23,583 nt of DNA from Latescibacteria bacterium UBA6620 (GCA_002433075.1 DJHM01000007.1:1-23583); one strand, 5' to 3'. Numbered from the stretch's first letter, positions 1 to 7,380 are shown. Notes: a model not told the origin generated them from the letters alone. Numbers and translations: made by a program.

Positions 1-57
1 GACTTAAAATCTCCCGGCCTTCGGGCCGTGCCGGTTCAAGTCCGGCCCCGGGCACCA
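1..57 (+). tRNA. tRNA-Leu (UAA), 3' part only
   Basis: The window opens inside the anticodon arm. The loop reads C-T-TAA-A-A (bases 3-9), giving anticodon TAA at 5-7, and bases 1-2 pair with 10-11. A long class II variable arm follows (CGGCC/GGCCG closing a TTCG loop), then a perfect T arm (GCCGG, loop TTCAAGT, CCGGC, bases 30-46), a 3' acceptor strand at 47-53, discriminator A54 and an encoded CCA at 55-57. The long variable arm and the anticodon both indicate leucine. The 5' half lies outside the window. Confidence 0.93.
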
Positions 58-111
58 TCTCAATACCAAGGCCATACTTCCATCCGTTAGCACGAGCGAT
101 GTGTCTTCTCG

Positions 112-2115
112 ATGCCCTCGCAAGCTGAAACATTCCCAAATCACGAAAGTACTCGATCCACACTGACGGTCCGTGGCGTCGTCCTCGGTGTGGCCACGGG
201 TGTCCTGCTGAATCTCTACAGCAACTACGCCGGGCTGATTATCGGAGGTGCTTCGCTGGTGAAATCCCAGCTGCCGATGGCGATGCTCCTTCCGTTCGTG
301 GCGTGGCTTCTGATCAACACAATTGTTCGCCTGATCGCTCCTCGACTCGCGCTGTCTGGCGGGGAACTGATTGTGATCTACAGCTTGTCCTGGATTGTGG
401 GAACGATGTCGGCGAGTGGTTGGCTCGCCTACTGGGGCGGCATCGTCAGCTCGCCGGTATACTACGCGTCGGCGGAGAATCGGTGGCAGGAAGTGCTGTT
501 CGATGTGATTCCCTGGTGGTGCTACCCAACCGACTCCAGGGAAGTCATCGTTGCATTCTACGAGGGGCTGCCCGAGGGGGCCAGCATCCCTTGGTCGGGT
601 TGGCTGTCGCCGCTCTACTGGTGGTTCTCGTTTTCGGTCGCCCTTGTGATCGCCGGACTGTGTCTGTCCGTAATCTTCCAGCGTCAATGGGAGGACGCAG
701 AGCGTCTGACGTTTCCGCTGTCAACGTTCGCTGTGGCGTTGACCAAGGGATTCGACGGAAAAGAAAGGATTCCTCCGATCTTCAAGGACCGCGCCTTCCA
801 GGCCGGTTTTCTCGTTGTTTTCCTGGTCCTTGCGTGGAACATCGGCGGCTTCTTTACGCAGGAACTACCGCGGATCACGATCTACGACACCGTGGAGTCC
901 AAAGGGCTTCCGGTTGGGCGGATGTTTCCTCCCGTCTACCTGCGCATCATGCCACCCGTCATCGGTTTGACCTACCTGTGTAACTCGGACCTGCTTCTGA
1001 GTTTTTGGCTCTTCCGATTGGTTGCGATCCTGAAGGAAGGTGTGATGGCCCGTCTGGGTGTTCCGATCGGCTACTCCTCCGCCACAAACGCCACGATCGG
1101 GCAACCGAAGTCAGAGCTCATCATGCTCGAATCGCACGGTGCCATGGTGTTCCTGGCCGTGTGGTCTGTGTGGATCGCCAGGCACCATCTGAAGCACGTC
1201 TGGCAGGTTGCGAGAACGGGTGTCCGTGGCCCGGGTGACGATGGGGTGATGCCGTATCGCGTTGCACTCCTTGGATTCTCGATTGTGACGGTGTACCTGC
1301 TGGGCTGCTTTATGTCGATGGGTCTGACACCGTGGATGGCGATCTGTCAACTCGGGCTGATCTACATCGCATACTTTACGTTGGCGAAGTTTACGGCCGC
1401 GACGGGTTTCGCATATCTGTTCCCCGTCGCTGAGAAGGGAGGGAACGTCGTTCTGGCGCTTGGAGGTACTCGCGGAATGAGCGCCAGGGAGATCGTGGGG
1501 ATGGGTACGATCAACTCCTACGCCTTCTTCGGCAGGGCACGCATCCCGGCCTGGCCTGCACTCCCACACTACCTTCAGCTTTTCGGGACCGACCGAAGAC
1601 GCTACTGGACACCCTGGTCGGCGATCCTTGTTTTTTCCGCCACGTTCATGGGGTCCTGTCTGTTGATCATCTGCCTGGGGTACGAACACGCAGGCCAGAA
1701 TCTCGGGTTGAGCGGGTTCGTCAAGGCCAATCGGGAGACCTACCACAGGATGGTCTCCGCAGTGATCGACACGGATCGGGCGGGGTTCAATCCTGGCAAA
1801 ACGATGGTGTGGCTGGCAGGGGTCGGTGGAGCATGGCTCCTGATGGTCCTCTACAACAGGATTCCCTGGTGGCCCCTGCATCCCCTCGGTCTGGCGTTCC
1901 AGGACTCGAATGGATCGGAATATTACGCATTCAGCATGCTGCTGACCTGGGTTGCCAAGGGGCTGATCATGAGGATCGGCGGGATCGGCATGTTCAACCG
2001 GGCGAGGCCATTCTTCTTCGGGCTTGTGGTGGGCTACGTTGCCGGAATCGGCACGGGAACCCTCGTCGATCTCTTGTTCTTCCCGGATGGCGGGCACCGA
2101 ATCCACGGGTGGTAG
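112..2115 (+). CDS. DUF6785/DUF6784-type polytopic membrane protein
   Basis: A 667-residue integral membrane protein with roughly a dozen hydrophobic segments spread over its whole length. The N-terminal part (LTVRGVVLG at residues 18-26, then the ALSGGEL motif and an SASGW segment) resembles the DUF6785 family, and the part from about residue 410 (TAATGFAYLFP, GGTRGMSAREI) resembles the DUF6784 module that normally follows it. Such proteins look like transporters distantly related to the oligopeptide-transporter fold, but no substrate is known. Aromatic-rich stretches such as WWCYP and YWWFSF lie in predicted loops or membrane edges. The ATG at 112 has no strong ribosome binding site. The gene starts 54 bases after a tRNA and faces the alcohol dehydrogenase gene tail to tail. 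Family assignment is from remembered motifs; transport function is inferred. Confidence 0.8.
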   Translation: MPSQAETFPNHESTRSTLTVRGVVLGVATGVLLNLYSNYAGLIIGGASLVKSQLPMAMLLPFVAWLLINTIVRLIAPRLALSGGELIVIYSLSWIVGTMSASGWLAYWGGIVSSPVYYASAENRWQEVLFDVIPWWCYPTDSREVIVAFYEGLPEGASIPWSGWLSPLYWWFSFSVALVIAGLCLSVIFQRQWEDAERLTFPLSTFAVALTKGFDGKERIPPIFKDRAFQAGFLVVFLVLAWNIGGFFTQELPRITIYDTVESKGLPVGRMFPPVYLRIMPPVIGLTYLCNSDLLLSFWLFRLVAILKEGVMARLGVPIGYSSATNATIGQPKSELIMLESHGAMVFLAVWSVWIARHHLKHVWQVARTGVRGPGDDGVMPYRVALLGFSIVTVYLLGCFMSMGLTPWMAICQLGLIYIAYFTLAKFTAATGFAYLFPVAEKGGNVVLALGGTRGMSAREIVGMGTINSYAFFGRARIPAWPALPHYLQLFGTDRRRYWTPWSAILVFSATFMGSCLLIICLGYEHAGQNLGLSGFVKANRETYHRMVSAVIDTDRAGFNPGKTMVWLAGVGGAWLLMVLYNRIPWWPLHPLGLAFQDSNGSEYYAFSMLLTWVAKGLIMRIGGIGMFNRARPFFFGLVVGYVAGIGTGTLVDLLFFPDGGHRIHGW

Positions 2116-2230
2116 GACAGGTCGGTTCTTTGGCTTTGTCCACCTAACGAGGTGGGACGGAGACAGCAATCGTTCAAATGCTTCGTGGAGAACGATCTGC
2201 TTTGTGCAAGGAGGGCCGAACTGCGGACGG
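2116..2230. other. Convergent intergenic region with imperfect hairpin
   Basis: This 115-base gap separates two convergent genes. It contains an imperfect hairpin at 2138-2158 (GTCCACCT, loop AACG, AGGTGGGAC, one bulged base). Neither strand has a T tract after it, so it is at best a weak terminator. Nothing else is recognised here. Confidence 0.3.
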
Positions 2231-3292
2231 CTATGGAATAATTAGAGTCTTCAGCGAACTCTGATGCTCGGAGCTGTTTTCCTGTTCGAACACGGCCGCG
2301 AGATCTGTCAGTCTGTGGGAAACTGAATTTTCGAAGACGATGTCCAGGTTGAAGACGCCACGCTGAACCGCCCGGTAGGCCTCACGCATGTTTTCGATGG
2401 ACCTCAGATGCGTATAGTGGACCGCGTTCAAGTTGCGAATTTCGAGACCGTCCTCGTGAAATCGGTGGAAACAAAAATTATCTACTGGGGCATAATTGTC
2501 GCCGTAAAGGGCCATGATCCCGTTGTGGCAGACCGTATCCAGGCATTGTTTGAGACCCTCGCCGCTTCCTCCTACCGCTTCGATCGAGACGTCGACGCCC
2601 TCTCCGTTCGTGATCTCTTCGACCTCTGCCCTGACGTCCGTGTCATTCAGGTTCAACGCGTAATCCGCACCGAGCTGTCGGGCGACCTCCAGTTTTCCCG
2701 GATCGGCGTCGATGGCGATGACCTTCGCGGCACCTGACCGAACTGCGCCTTGAAGCATGATGTTGCCCGCGAATCCCACTCCGTTGACCGCGACCCAGTC
2801 ACCGGGTGTGACGCCCGCGTGTAATGCCGCCCAGGCGGCGCAGCCAAGTGGTTCATAAAGACAGCCGACCTCGAAGGAAACACCGTCAGGAATCGGCTGG
2901 ACGTGCGAGGGGTCCGTCACCCAGTAGTCGGTGTAGGTCGGATAGACCAGACTGCCCACGCGATCCCCGACACGGACTTTTCCGCCCCCCAGGTAACTGT
3001 CTACTGCGCTCCCGATCTCTTCGACCGTACCCCCGCCTTCGTGACCGAGGGGTCCCATCGGATATGCATAGGCCGTGCCGGTCTTCTCTTTCGCTTCCAC
3101 AAGATGCGCTTCGGGTTCTCCGCGTGCCTCGTCTTCGGGCCTCACAGTTACACCACGATAGAAGTAGCGCTCAGACCCGCAGATCGATGCCTGGTGCGTT
3201 TTCACGAGGATCTGATTCGGTGCGAGATCCGGCAGCTTCTGGCTGCGAAGATCGATCTTGCCAGGTTCGAGGTAGACGGTGCGCGTTTCCAT
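2231..3292 (-). CDS. Zinc-type alcohol dehydrogenase (MDR family)
   Basis: A 353-residue medium-chain dehydrogenase/reductase, predicted to oxidise or reduce an alcohol or polyol with NAD(P). The catalytic-zinc ligands expected in the family are visible: C38 in ASICGSE, H84-E85 in GHEGGG, and E147 in YEPLGC. The Rossmann domain follows, with an altered glycine motif GVGFAGN (about 161-167) and an acidic residue after the second strand (AIDAD). The four-cysteine structural zinc lobe (about residues 95-115 in classical ADH) is absent, as in several sorbitol-dehydrogenase-like subfamilies. It lies 42 bases downstream of the cNMP/ZIP gene on the same strand and is probably its operon partner. The substrate cannot be told from sequence. 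The start has only a weak ribosome binding site. Confidence 0.88.
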   Translation of the reverse strand: METRTVYLEPGKIDLRSQKLPDLAPNQILVKTHQASICGSERYFYRGVTVRPEDEARGEPEAHLVEAKEKTGTAYAYPMGPLGHEGGGTVEEIGSAVDSYLGGGKVRVGDRVGSLVYPTYTDYWVTDPSHVQPIPDGVSFEVGCLYEPLGCAAWAALHAGVTPGDWVAVNGVGFAGNIMLQGAVRSGAAKVIAIDADPGKLEVARQLGADYALNLNDTDVRAEVEEITNGEGVDVSIEAVGGSGEGLKQCLDTVCHNGIMALYGDNYAPVDNFCFHRFHEDGLEIRNLNAVHYTHLRSIENMREAYRAVQRGVFNLDIVFENSVSHRLTDLAAVFEQENSSEHQSSLKTLIIP

Positions 3293-3334
3293 TCAGAGTC
3301 TCAGGCGTAAGGAAGCAAACTGAAGACGAGGAGG

Positions 3335-4690
3335 TCAGAGCATTTTCACTGTGAGCGCGGCGAGGAATCCCCCGAGCGTTGAAAGACCTACGATGGGGCC
3401 TCCGCCTTGCTCGAAGGCTTCGGGGAGCATCGTCTGGGCGATCATCGTGAGCATGGCGCCACCGGCCAGTCCCTCGATGATGAACACCAGGTAGAGGTCG
3501 GAACCCGCGGGATGGGCGGGGAGAAGGAGCGTGCCGATGTAAGCGCCGACCGCGGTCAGGACACAGAGTGAAAACCACATCCAGAAGATGCGAGTCTTCA
3601 ACATGCCACCCTTGCGCATGGTGACCGCGCTCGACATGGCTTCCGGCATATTCGCGAGGAAGACGCCGGCGATAAAGGCCACGCTGAATGCTGTGCCCTC
3701 CGCAGCCGCGGTTACCACGAGCATGCCGATCACAAGCGATTCGGGAATGCAGTCGAGAGCGATCCCCATCCAGATGGCCAGCGCTGGATTTCCGTGTTTG
3801 TGCTGTTCCTCCTGCACCAGATCGGGCGTGATGCCCACCGTGACCTGGTCTTCGACACCCTTGACACCCGATCTTGCCCATTCCCTGGCTGTTTCCGCGC
3901 TCACGTGACCCGCCTGCTCGAGATTTTTGATGCGGTCGGCAACAACGCGGTGGATGGCGGCTTCGAGATTGGGCGAGGCTTCCATGTGTTCGTGGAAGGC
4001 CTCTTTCGGAATCTTCCAGGCCCTGACGTGCGACTCCGTCTGGACCGTGGCGCTCCTCGGGTTGTCCGTGACGAGCGACATCTCGCCGACCACATCGCCC
4101 GCTCCGATCGTGGCGATTTCCTGGTCTCCAGCTTCGGACTTTCGCGTGACTCTAACGGTGCCCTCCGCAACGACGTAGAGACCGTCACCTTCGTCGCCTT
4201 CGTGGAAGATCGTCTGGTTTTCGTCGAACTGGACCATTTCCACATCTGGCATGAGGCTGATTACCTCTTCCATGGGCAGGGAACGGAAGTAATCGACTCG
4301 ACCGAGGCTCTCGAGGAGCAGGTTGGCCTCTGCCCGTCGTTCCTTTACGACGTGGCGGCGAATCAGACCCCGCCGCCGCAGGAATCCGCCTTTTCCCTCG
4401 AGCAACAGGTTGAGGCCATTGAAGAGCAATCCGCCGACGATGGCGGCGAGCATGACGGCCAGGATCAACCCGGGTCGGTCGACGTGACCGTGGCGATCAC
4501 TGGCGACGTGGAGCGCGTGGCCGAACAGTTCGATCGACAGCGCGAACAGAAGGGCGCCGGCACCGAAGGCCATGGCCGAAGAGGCGACCCGTCGTTTGGG
4601 AACGAGCGCCAGACCGAGCAGCGCGCCGAGAGGGAGGGAGACCGCACTCAGGGCTCCCCAGAAGACGGCGGAAAGGGCGAGCGAATTCAT
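3335..4690 (-). CDS. ZIP-like metal transporter with inserted cyclic-nucleotide-binding domain
   Basis: A 451-residue fusion. Residues 1-100 hold three membrane segments of a ZIP-type fold. Residues about 125-245 form a soluble Crp-like domain with the phosphate-binding-cassette pattern GEMSLVTDNPRSATV (202-216) and the typical FHEGDEGDGLYVV hairpin. Residues about 300-451 carry the remaining membrane segments. The insertion lies in the cytoplasmic loop between TM3 and TM4, where ZIP proteins usually have a variable metal-binding loop. TM4 reads ALDCIPES (311-318) and TM5 reads LANMPEA (345-351): proline and glutamate of the family motifs remain, but the histidines are replaced by D313 and A346. 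A short histidine-containing stretch (QHKHG, 296-300) precedes TM4. The ATG is preceded by GGGAGG nine bases upstream. It lies between a response regulator and an alcohol dehydrogenase gene. Domain calls are firm; gating by a nucleotide is inference. Confidence 0.85.
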   Translation of the reverse strand: MNSLALSAVFWGALSAVSLPLGALLGLALVPKRRVASSAMAFGAGALLFALSIELFGHALHVASDRHGHVDRPGLILAVMLAAIVGGLLFNGLNLLLEGKGGFLRRRGLIRRHVVKERRAEANLLLESLGRVDYFRSLPMEEVISLMPDVEMVQFDENQTIFHEGDEGDGLYVVAEGTVRVTRKSEAGDQEIATIGAGDVVGEMSLVTDNPRSATVQTESHVRAWKIPKEAFHEHMEASPNLEAAIHRVVADRIKNLEQAGHVSAETAREWARSGVKGVEDQVTVGITPDLVQEEQHKHGNPALAIWMGIALDCIPESLVIGMLVVTAAAEGTAFSVAFIAGVFLANMPEAMSSAVTMRKGGMLKTRIFWMWFSLCVLTAVGAYIGTLLLPAHPAGSDLYLVFIIEGLAGGAMLTMIAQTMLPEAFEQGGGPIVGLSTLGGFLAALTVKML

Positions 4691-4796
4691 GGGTTAGACC
4701 TCCCGGGGCACACGATCGAAGCTGTCGATGGGCTAAGGAGACCAGCGCGAAGGCTGAGAAGAGTGGAGCGAGCGGAGAGCGGTGGGAACCGCCTCG

Positions 4797-5171
4797 TCAG
4801 CCGCCCGCCCCCAGGGCTTTGCTTACAGACTTGAGGAGAATCTCGTTGTCGAAGGGTTTTTCGAGGGTGGTAATGGCGCCATAGCGTTCGGCGAATCCTT
4901 TTAGATCGATGTCGTCCTGGGCACCGAACGCGGCCATGGCGACGATCTTGGTGTCCGGATAGTTCGCACTGACCGCCTGAATCACCTCGAGACCGCTTGT
5001 ACTGGGAAGGAAGATGTCGACGATCATCACGTCGAACTCCTCCGATTTCAGTAACTCGAGGGCGTCGTCGCCGGAATAACTCAAGATGACCTCGTGGCTT
5101 TGGCCGGAGAGAAGCTGAGTTATTACCTGTCCGATATTGGGATCGTCGTCGATGACGAGGACTTTTGCCAA
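4797..5171 (-). CDS. Single-domain response regulator (CheY-like receiver)
   Basis: A 124-residue stand-alone receiver domain with no output domain. The acidic pocket (D8-D10), the phospho-acceptor D52 in VDIFLP and K105 in LEKPF are all present. The switch threonine/serine that normally follows strand 4 is replaced: the sequence reads IVAMAAFG, giving A80. Such regulators relay phosphate or act by protein contact. No histidine kinase gene is in the window, so the partner is elsewhere. The start is TTG at 5171, supported by AAGG eight bases upstream, and a good promoter lies 40-70 bases further up. The cNMP/ZIP gene follows after 106 bases on the same strand, suggesting co-transcription. Confidence 0.9.
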   Translation of the reverse strand: MAKVLVIDDDPNIGQVITQLLSGQSHEVILSYSGDDALELLKSEEFDVMIVDIFLPSTSGLEVIQAVSANYPDTKIVAMAAFGAQDDIDLKGFAERYGAITTLEKPFDNEILLKSVSKALGAGG

Positions 5172-5213
5172 CGATAATGCCTTTCAAAACGGCCGGATCG
5201 TACGAACCCACGT

Positions 5214-5242
5214 AAGATAGGCCTTGGCAACCCCCATGACAA
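5214..5242 (-). promoter_or_regulatory. σ70-type promoter for the response regulator operon
   Basis: Read on the minus strand: -35 TTGTCA (5242-5237), 17-base spacer, -10 TATCTT (5219-5214). Five of six and four of six bases match consensus and the spacing is ideal. It lies just upstream of the TTG start at 5171. Confidence 0.5.
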
Positions 5243-5295
5243 CAAAACGCGTGGCTGAGATCTGTGCCAGATCAAGGCCCCAGAGGACAAACGGT

Positions 5296-5324
5296 TTGAC
5301 TCGACCCCCCCAAAACACTAATTT
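5296..5324 (+). promoter_or_regulatory. Possible promoter for the SUMF1-like/GroES-like pair
   Basis: TTGACT (5296-5301), 17-base spacer, TAATTT (5319-5324). The -35 is good and the -10 is weak. It lies about 45 bases before the start at 5370 and faces away from the promoter at 5214-5242, so the 198-base gap 5172-5369 would act as a divergent control region. Confidence 0.35.
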
Positions 5325-5369
5325 TTCAGGGATTGAGATGTCTTTCCCAGGTGACCGGAGGGACGACTT

Positions 5370-6296
5370 TTGGATTGGATGTATCCTGTTCTGATGGTGT
5401 GTTTTACCGCCTTCTGTTTCCAGATTTTCGCTGTTTTCAGGAAGCAGGCTGCGTTGCTTCAGCCTACCGTGGAGCAGCTGGAGTCGAGCCGTGGGAATGT
5501 GGAGAGGCAGATTCAGGAGGCCGAACAGGCAACGGAGGAGAGCCTTCGTAGAATCGAAGGCCTCAAGACAGAGCTCTCGGCCCTCGACGAGCAGCGACTG
5601 GCGTTGCAGTCGCAGGTGAATCAGAAGGAAATGATCCGGATCGAAGCTGGCGAGTTCATGATGGGGGATGATGAAGGTGGACGCGACGAGGCGCCTGCTA
5701 GGACTGTCCTGCTCAACGCTTTCCAGATTGATAAGATGCCGGTGAACAATCAGGAGTACAAGATGTTCGTCGAGGTGACGGGTCACAGACGGCCTCCACA
5801 TTGGACGAGCGGCACCTACCAACTGGATCAGGCGGCGCATCCCGTGACGAACGTCAGCTTTAACGATGCGAAGGCCTACGCGACGTGGGTCGGCAAGCGG
5901 CTCCCGACCGAGGCCGAGTGGGAGAAATCCTCGCGCGGCACCGTCGGTCAGACGTATTCCTGGGGTGATGCGTTTCGCAAGGATAACGTGAACTGCGGGA
6001 ACGAATATGGTGGACCAACGCCCTGCGATCAGTTTCCTGGTGGAGCCAGCCCCTACGGTGTTTGGGACACGTGCGGCAACGCAATGGAATGGTGTGAGGA
6101 CTGGTATTACGACGACTACTACAAAACGGCCCCCCGCGATAATCCGGAAGGGCCCCCCGGCGGTCAGTATCGGGTGATTCGAGGTGGTTTCTACGCCGGG
6201 AACAAGGCCGATGTTCGCTGTGCCGCGCGTCACTGGGCACCCGAGGCGAACATGCAGGACCATATCGGTTTCAGATGCGCCAAAAGTCCGGATTGA
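5370..6296 (+). CDS. Membrane-anchored coiled-coil protein with SUMF1/FGE-fold domain
   Basis: A 308-residue protein: one N-terminal membrane segment (about 5-22), a charged heptad-rich coiled coil (about 28-88), then a complete SUMF1/formylglycine-generating-enzyme-type domain (about 90-305). Family landmarks are GEFMMGDDEGGRDEAP, the RLPTEAEWE motif, GNAMEWCEDWY, and the closing RGGFY...DVRCAAR...GFRCA. The reactive cysteine pair of true formylglycine-generating enzymes, which follows RGGSY in that family, is missing; the sequence reads RGGFYAGNKADVR. It is therefore more likely a binding or scaffolding member of the fold than a sulfatase activator, and no sulfatase gene is nearby. The start is taken as TTG 5370 with GGAGGGA six bases upstream; ATG 5379 is the alternative. 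The GroES-like gene follows after 23 bases. Confidence 0.87.
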   Translation: MDWMYPVLMVCFTAFCFQIFAVFRKQAALLQPTVEQLESSRGNVERQIQEAEQATEESLRRIEGLKTELSALDEQRLALQSQVNQKEMIRIEAGEFMMGDDEGGRDEAPARTVLLNAFQIDKMPVNNQEYKMFVEVTGHRRPPHWTSGTYQLDQAAHPVTNVSFNDAKAYATWVGKRLPTEAEWEKSSRGTVGQTYSWGDAFRKDNVNCGNEYGGPTPCDQFPGGASPYGVWDTCGNAMEWCEDWYYDDYYKTAPRDNPEGPPGGQYRVIRGGFYAGNKADVRCAARHWAPEANMQDHIGFRCAKSPD

Positions 6297-6319
6297 GTTT
6301 TCCGGGAGGGAGGATCTTG

Positions 6320-6712
6320 ATGAAGTTGGGAAACCGCCAGCTTATTGTTGTTGGGGACAGAATCCTGATCAAGCAGGAAGAGCTCGAAGAACGTACGGAT
6401 GTGGGCCTCTACTTGCCGCAAACCGTTGTAGAAAAAGAAGAGGTACAGGGAGGGCGGGTCATCGAGACGGGGCCAGGGATTCCCCTTCCCGAATCGCGGG
6501 ACGAGGACGAACCGTGGAAGGCGAACGAGAGCGAACCGCGCTACATGCCCATGCAGGTCGAGGTCGGCGACTACGCGCTCTTCCTGAAAAAGGCATCCAT
6601 GGAAATCAAGTTCGATGGCGAAAAGTATCTGATTGTTTCCCACTCCTCGATTCTCGTTCTCATGCGCGATAAGAGCTCGATTCTGGACGAACTCGGACTG
6701 GACGATCTCTGA
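6320..6712 (+). CDS. GroES-like co-chaperonin, enlarged
   Basis: A 130-residue GroES-fold protein. Core motifs are clear: VGDRILIK (11-18), a mobile-loop region ending in VGLYLPQTV (28-36), GGRVIETGPG (44-53), and VGDYALFLKKASMEIKFDGE (82-101) followed by KYLIVSHSSILVLM. Classical GroES has about 95 residues; this one has a longer roof segment (about 54-76, rich in E, P and R) and a 15-residue acidic C-terminal tail ending LDELGLDDL. No groEL gene adjoins it. The start is ATG 6320 with GGGAGGGAGG just upstream; an earlier in-frame position at 6275 would overlap the preceding gene and lacks that support. It appears co-transcribed with the SUMF1-like gene. Whether it caps a GroEL ring is unknown. 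Confidence 0.85.
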   Translation: MKLGNRQLIVVGDRILIKQEELEERTDVGLYLPQTVVEKEEVQGGRVIETGPGIPLPESRDEDEPWKANESEPRYMPMQVEVGDYALFLKKASMEIKFDGEKYLIVSHSSILVLMRDKSSILDELGLDDL

Positions 6713-6738
6713 TTCACAGGATCCCAGGGCACCCTCAC

Positions 6739-6773
6739 AGGCCGTGAATCGGACAGTCCGATGCGGCCTTTTT
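6739..6773 (+). terminator. Intrinsic terminator after the GroES-like gene
   Basis: Two stacked stems, AGGCCG/CGGCCT outside and ATCGGA/TCCGAT around a CAG loop inside, run straight into TTTTT (6769-6773). It lies 27 bases after the stop codon. Confidence 0.8.
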
Positions 6774-6798
6774 CCGTGCGGTTCGAATCCTCGCCTGA

Positions 6799-6827
6799 TT
6801 GACTTTGAAACCTGGACCGGTTACCTT
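6799..6827 (+). promoter_or_regulatory. Possible promoter for the small genes at 6870 and 7091
   Basis: TTGACT (6799-6804), 17-base spacer, TACCTT (6822-6827). The -35 is good and the -10 weak. It lies just after the terminator and about 42 bases before the ATG at 6870. Confidence 0.35.
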
Positions 6828-6869
6828 AGTCGCGCGTAGCTTACGAGCACAGCGAAAGGCAAAACCCAA

Positions 6870-7079
6870 ATGGCGGATGAAGGGCAGCGGACGGACATTA
6901 CGGCGGGAATGCTGGTTACGTGTCGGTTGGGAGAGCACACTTCAGTGGGGCCCTGCAAGGTGCTATTCGTGGGCGATGATTACGTCACGGTTGAGGACCC
7001 CAACCAGAAGCTCTGGCAGACGACGCTCGACCGTGTGGAGCCTGCCGATGATCAGTTGAGCGATATGCTGAACGGATAA
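6870..7079 (+). CDS. Small hypothetical protein
   Basis: A 69-residue soluble protein of unknown function. It has alternating hydrophobic and polar residues compatible with a small β-barrel (MLVTCRLGEHTSVGPCKVLFV, then DYVTVED and LWQTTLDRVEP), two cysteines (C18 and C29), and an acidic end. The pattern is loosely like an SH3/KOW-type strand arrangement but no family is recognised. It starts at ATG 6870 with AAAGG about nine bases upstream and follows a terminator and a possible promoter. A longer overlapping frame (6799-7059) is a shadow. The 7091 gene follows 11 bases after its stop, so the two are probably co-transcribed. Confidence 0.6.
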   Translation: MADEGQRTDITAGMLVTCRLGEHTSVGPCKVLFVGDDYVTVEDPNQKLWQTTLDRVEPADDQLSDMLNG

Positions 7080-7090
7080 TCGGATGCGAG

Positions 7091-7273
7091 ATGGCGAAAC
7101 GTACACGGCGTAACCGAGACCGCGGAACGGAAAGGACCGACGGGCAATCGACCGACTTGTCATGGGAAGGAGGTTGGCGCGACCGACTCGAATTGTACTT
7201 GTTTCTGGCGGTCGAGATTCTGTGCCTCCTTCTGTTCATCGACTTCCTGTTCATAGGCTATTACGTCAAGTGA
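7091..7273 (+). CDS. Small single-pass membrane protein
   Basis: A 60-residue protein with a very basic N-terminal third (MAKRTRRNRDRGTER), a short amphipathic linker, and one hydrophobic segment (about 34-57) ending GYYVK. The charge pattern predicts an N-in membrane anchor. No family is recognised. It lies 11 bases after the 69-residue gene and 107 bases before the AhpD-type gene, with a terminator-like hairpin in that gap. The ribosome binding site before ATG 7091 is weak. Confidence 0.55.
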   Translation: MAKRTRRNRDRGTERTDGQSTDLSWEGGWRDRLELYLFLAVEILCLLLFIDFLFIGYYVK

Positions 7274-7311
7274 GCGAAACGGACGTCTCGCTGCGCGAAG
7301 AAGGAATCTAA

Positions 7312-7358
7312 GGCTGCGATTTCACCCCCTGGGGGGTCGGAACGCAGCCGTTTTCTTT
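7312..7358 (+). terminator. Terminator-like hairpin in the AhpD leader
   Basis: Outer stem GGCTGCG (7312-7318) with CGCAGCC (7343-7349); inside it a second short stem ACCCCC/GGGGGT; then TTTTCTTT (7351-7358). It ends 22 bases before the ahpD ATG, so it either ends the small-gene transcript or acts as a leader attenuator. Confidence 0.65.
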
Positions 7359-7380
7359 AACACCCGCTTCAGGGGAGAGA

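Noticed and set aside
1111..2169. A 352-codon minus-strand frame opposite the DUF6785-type gene
   Set aside because: Composition is that of an antisense shadow (many H, R, P, E, Q), with no membrane segment or motif; the plus-strand protein is well supported.
3794..4834. A 346-codon plus-strand frame
   Set aside because: It is antisense to the cNMP/ZIP gene, which has clear domains and a good ribosome binding site.
5370..6296. Calling the SUMF1-fold protein a formylglycine-generating enzyme
   Set aside because: The catalytic cysteine pair after RGG(S/F)Y is absent and there is no sulfatase gene in the window.
6774..6800. A tRNA-like T arm (GGTTCGAATCC) after the GroES-like gene
   Set aside because: The flanking bases do not form a full T stem, there is a terminator just upstream, and no anticodon or D arm can be built.
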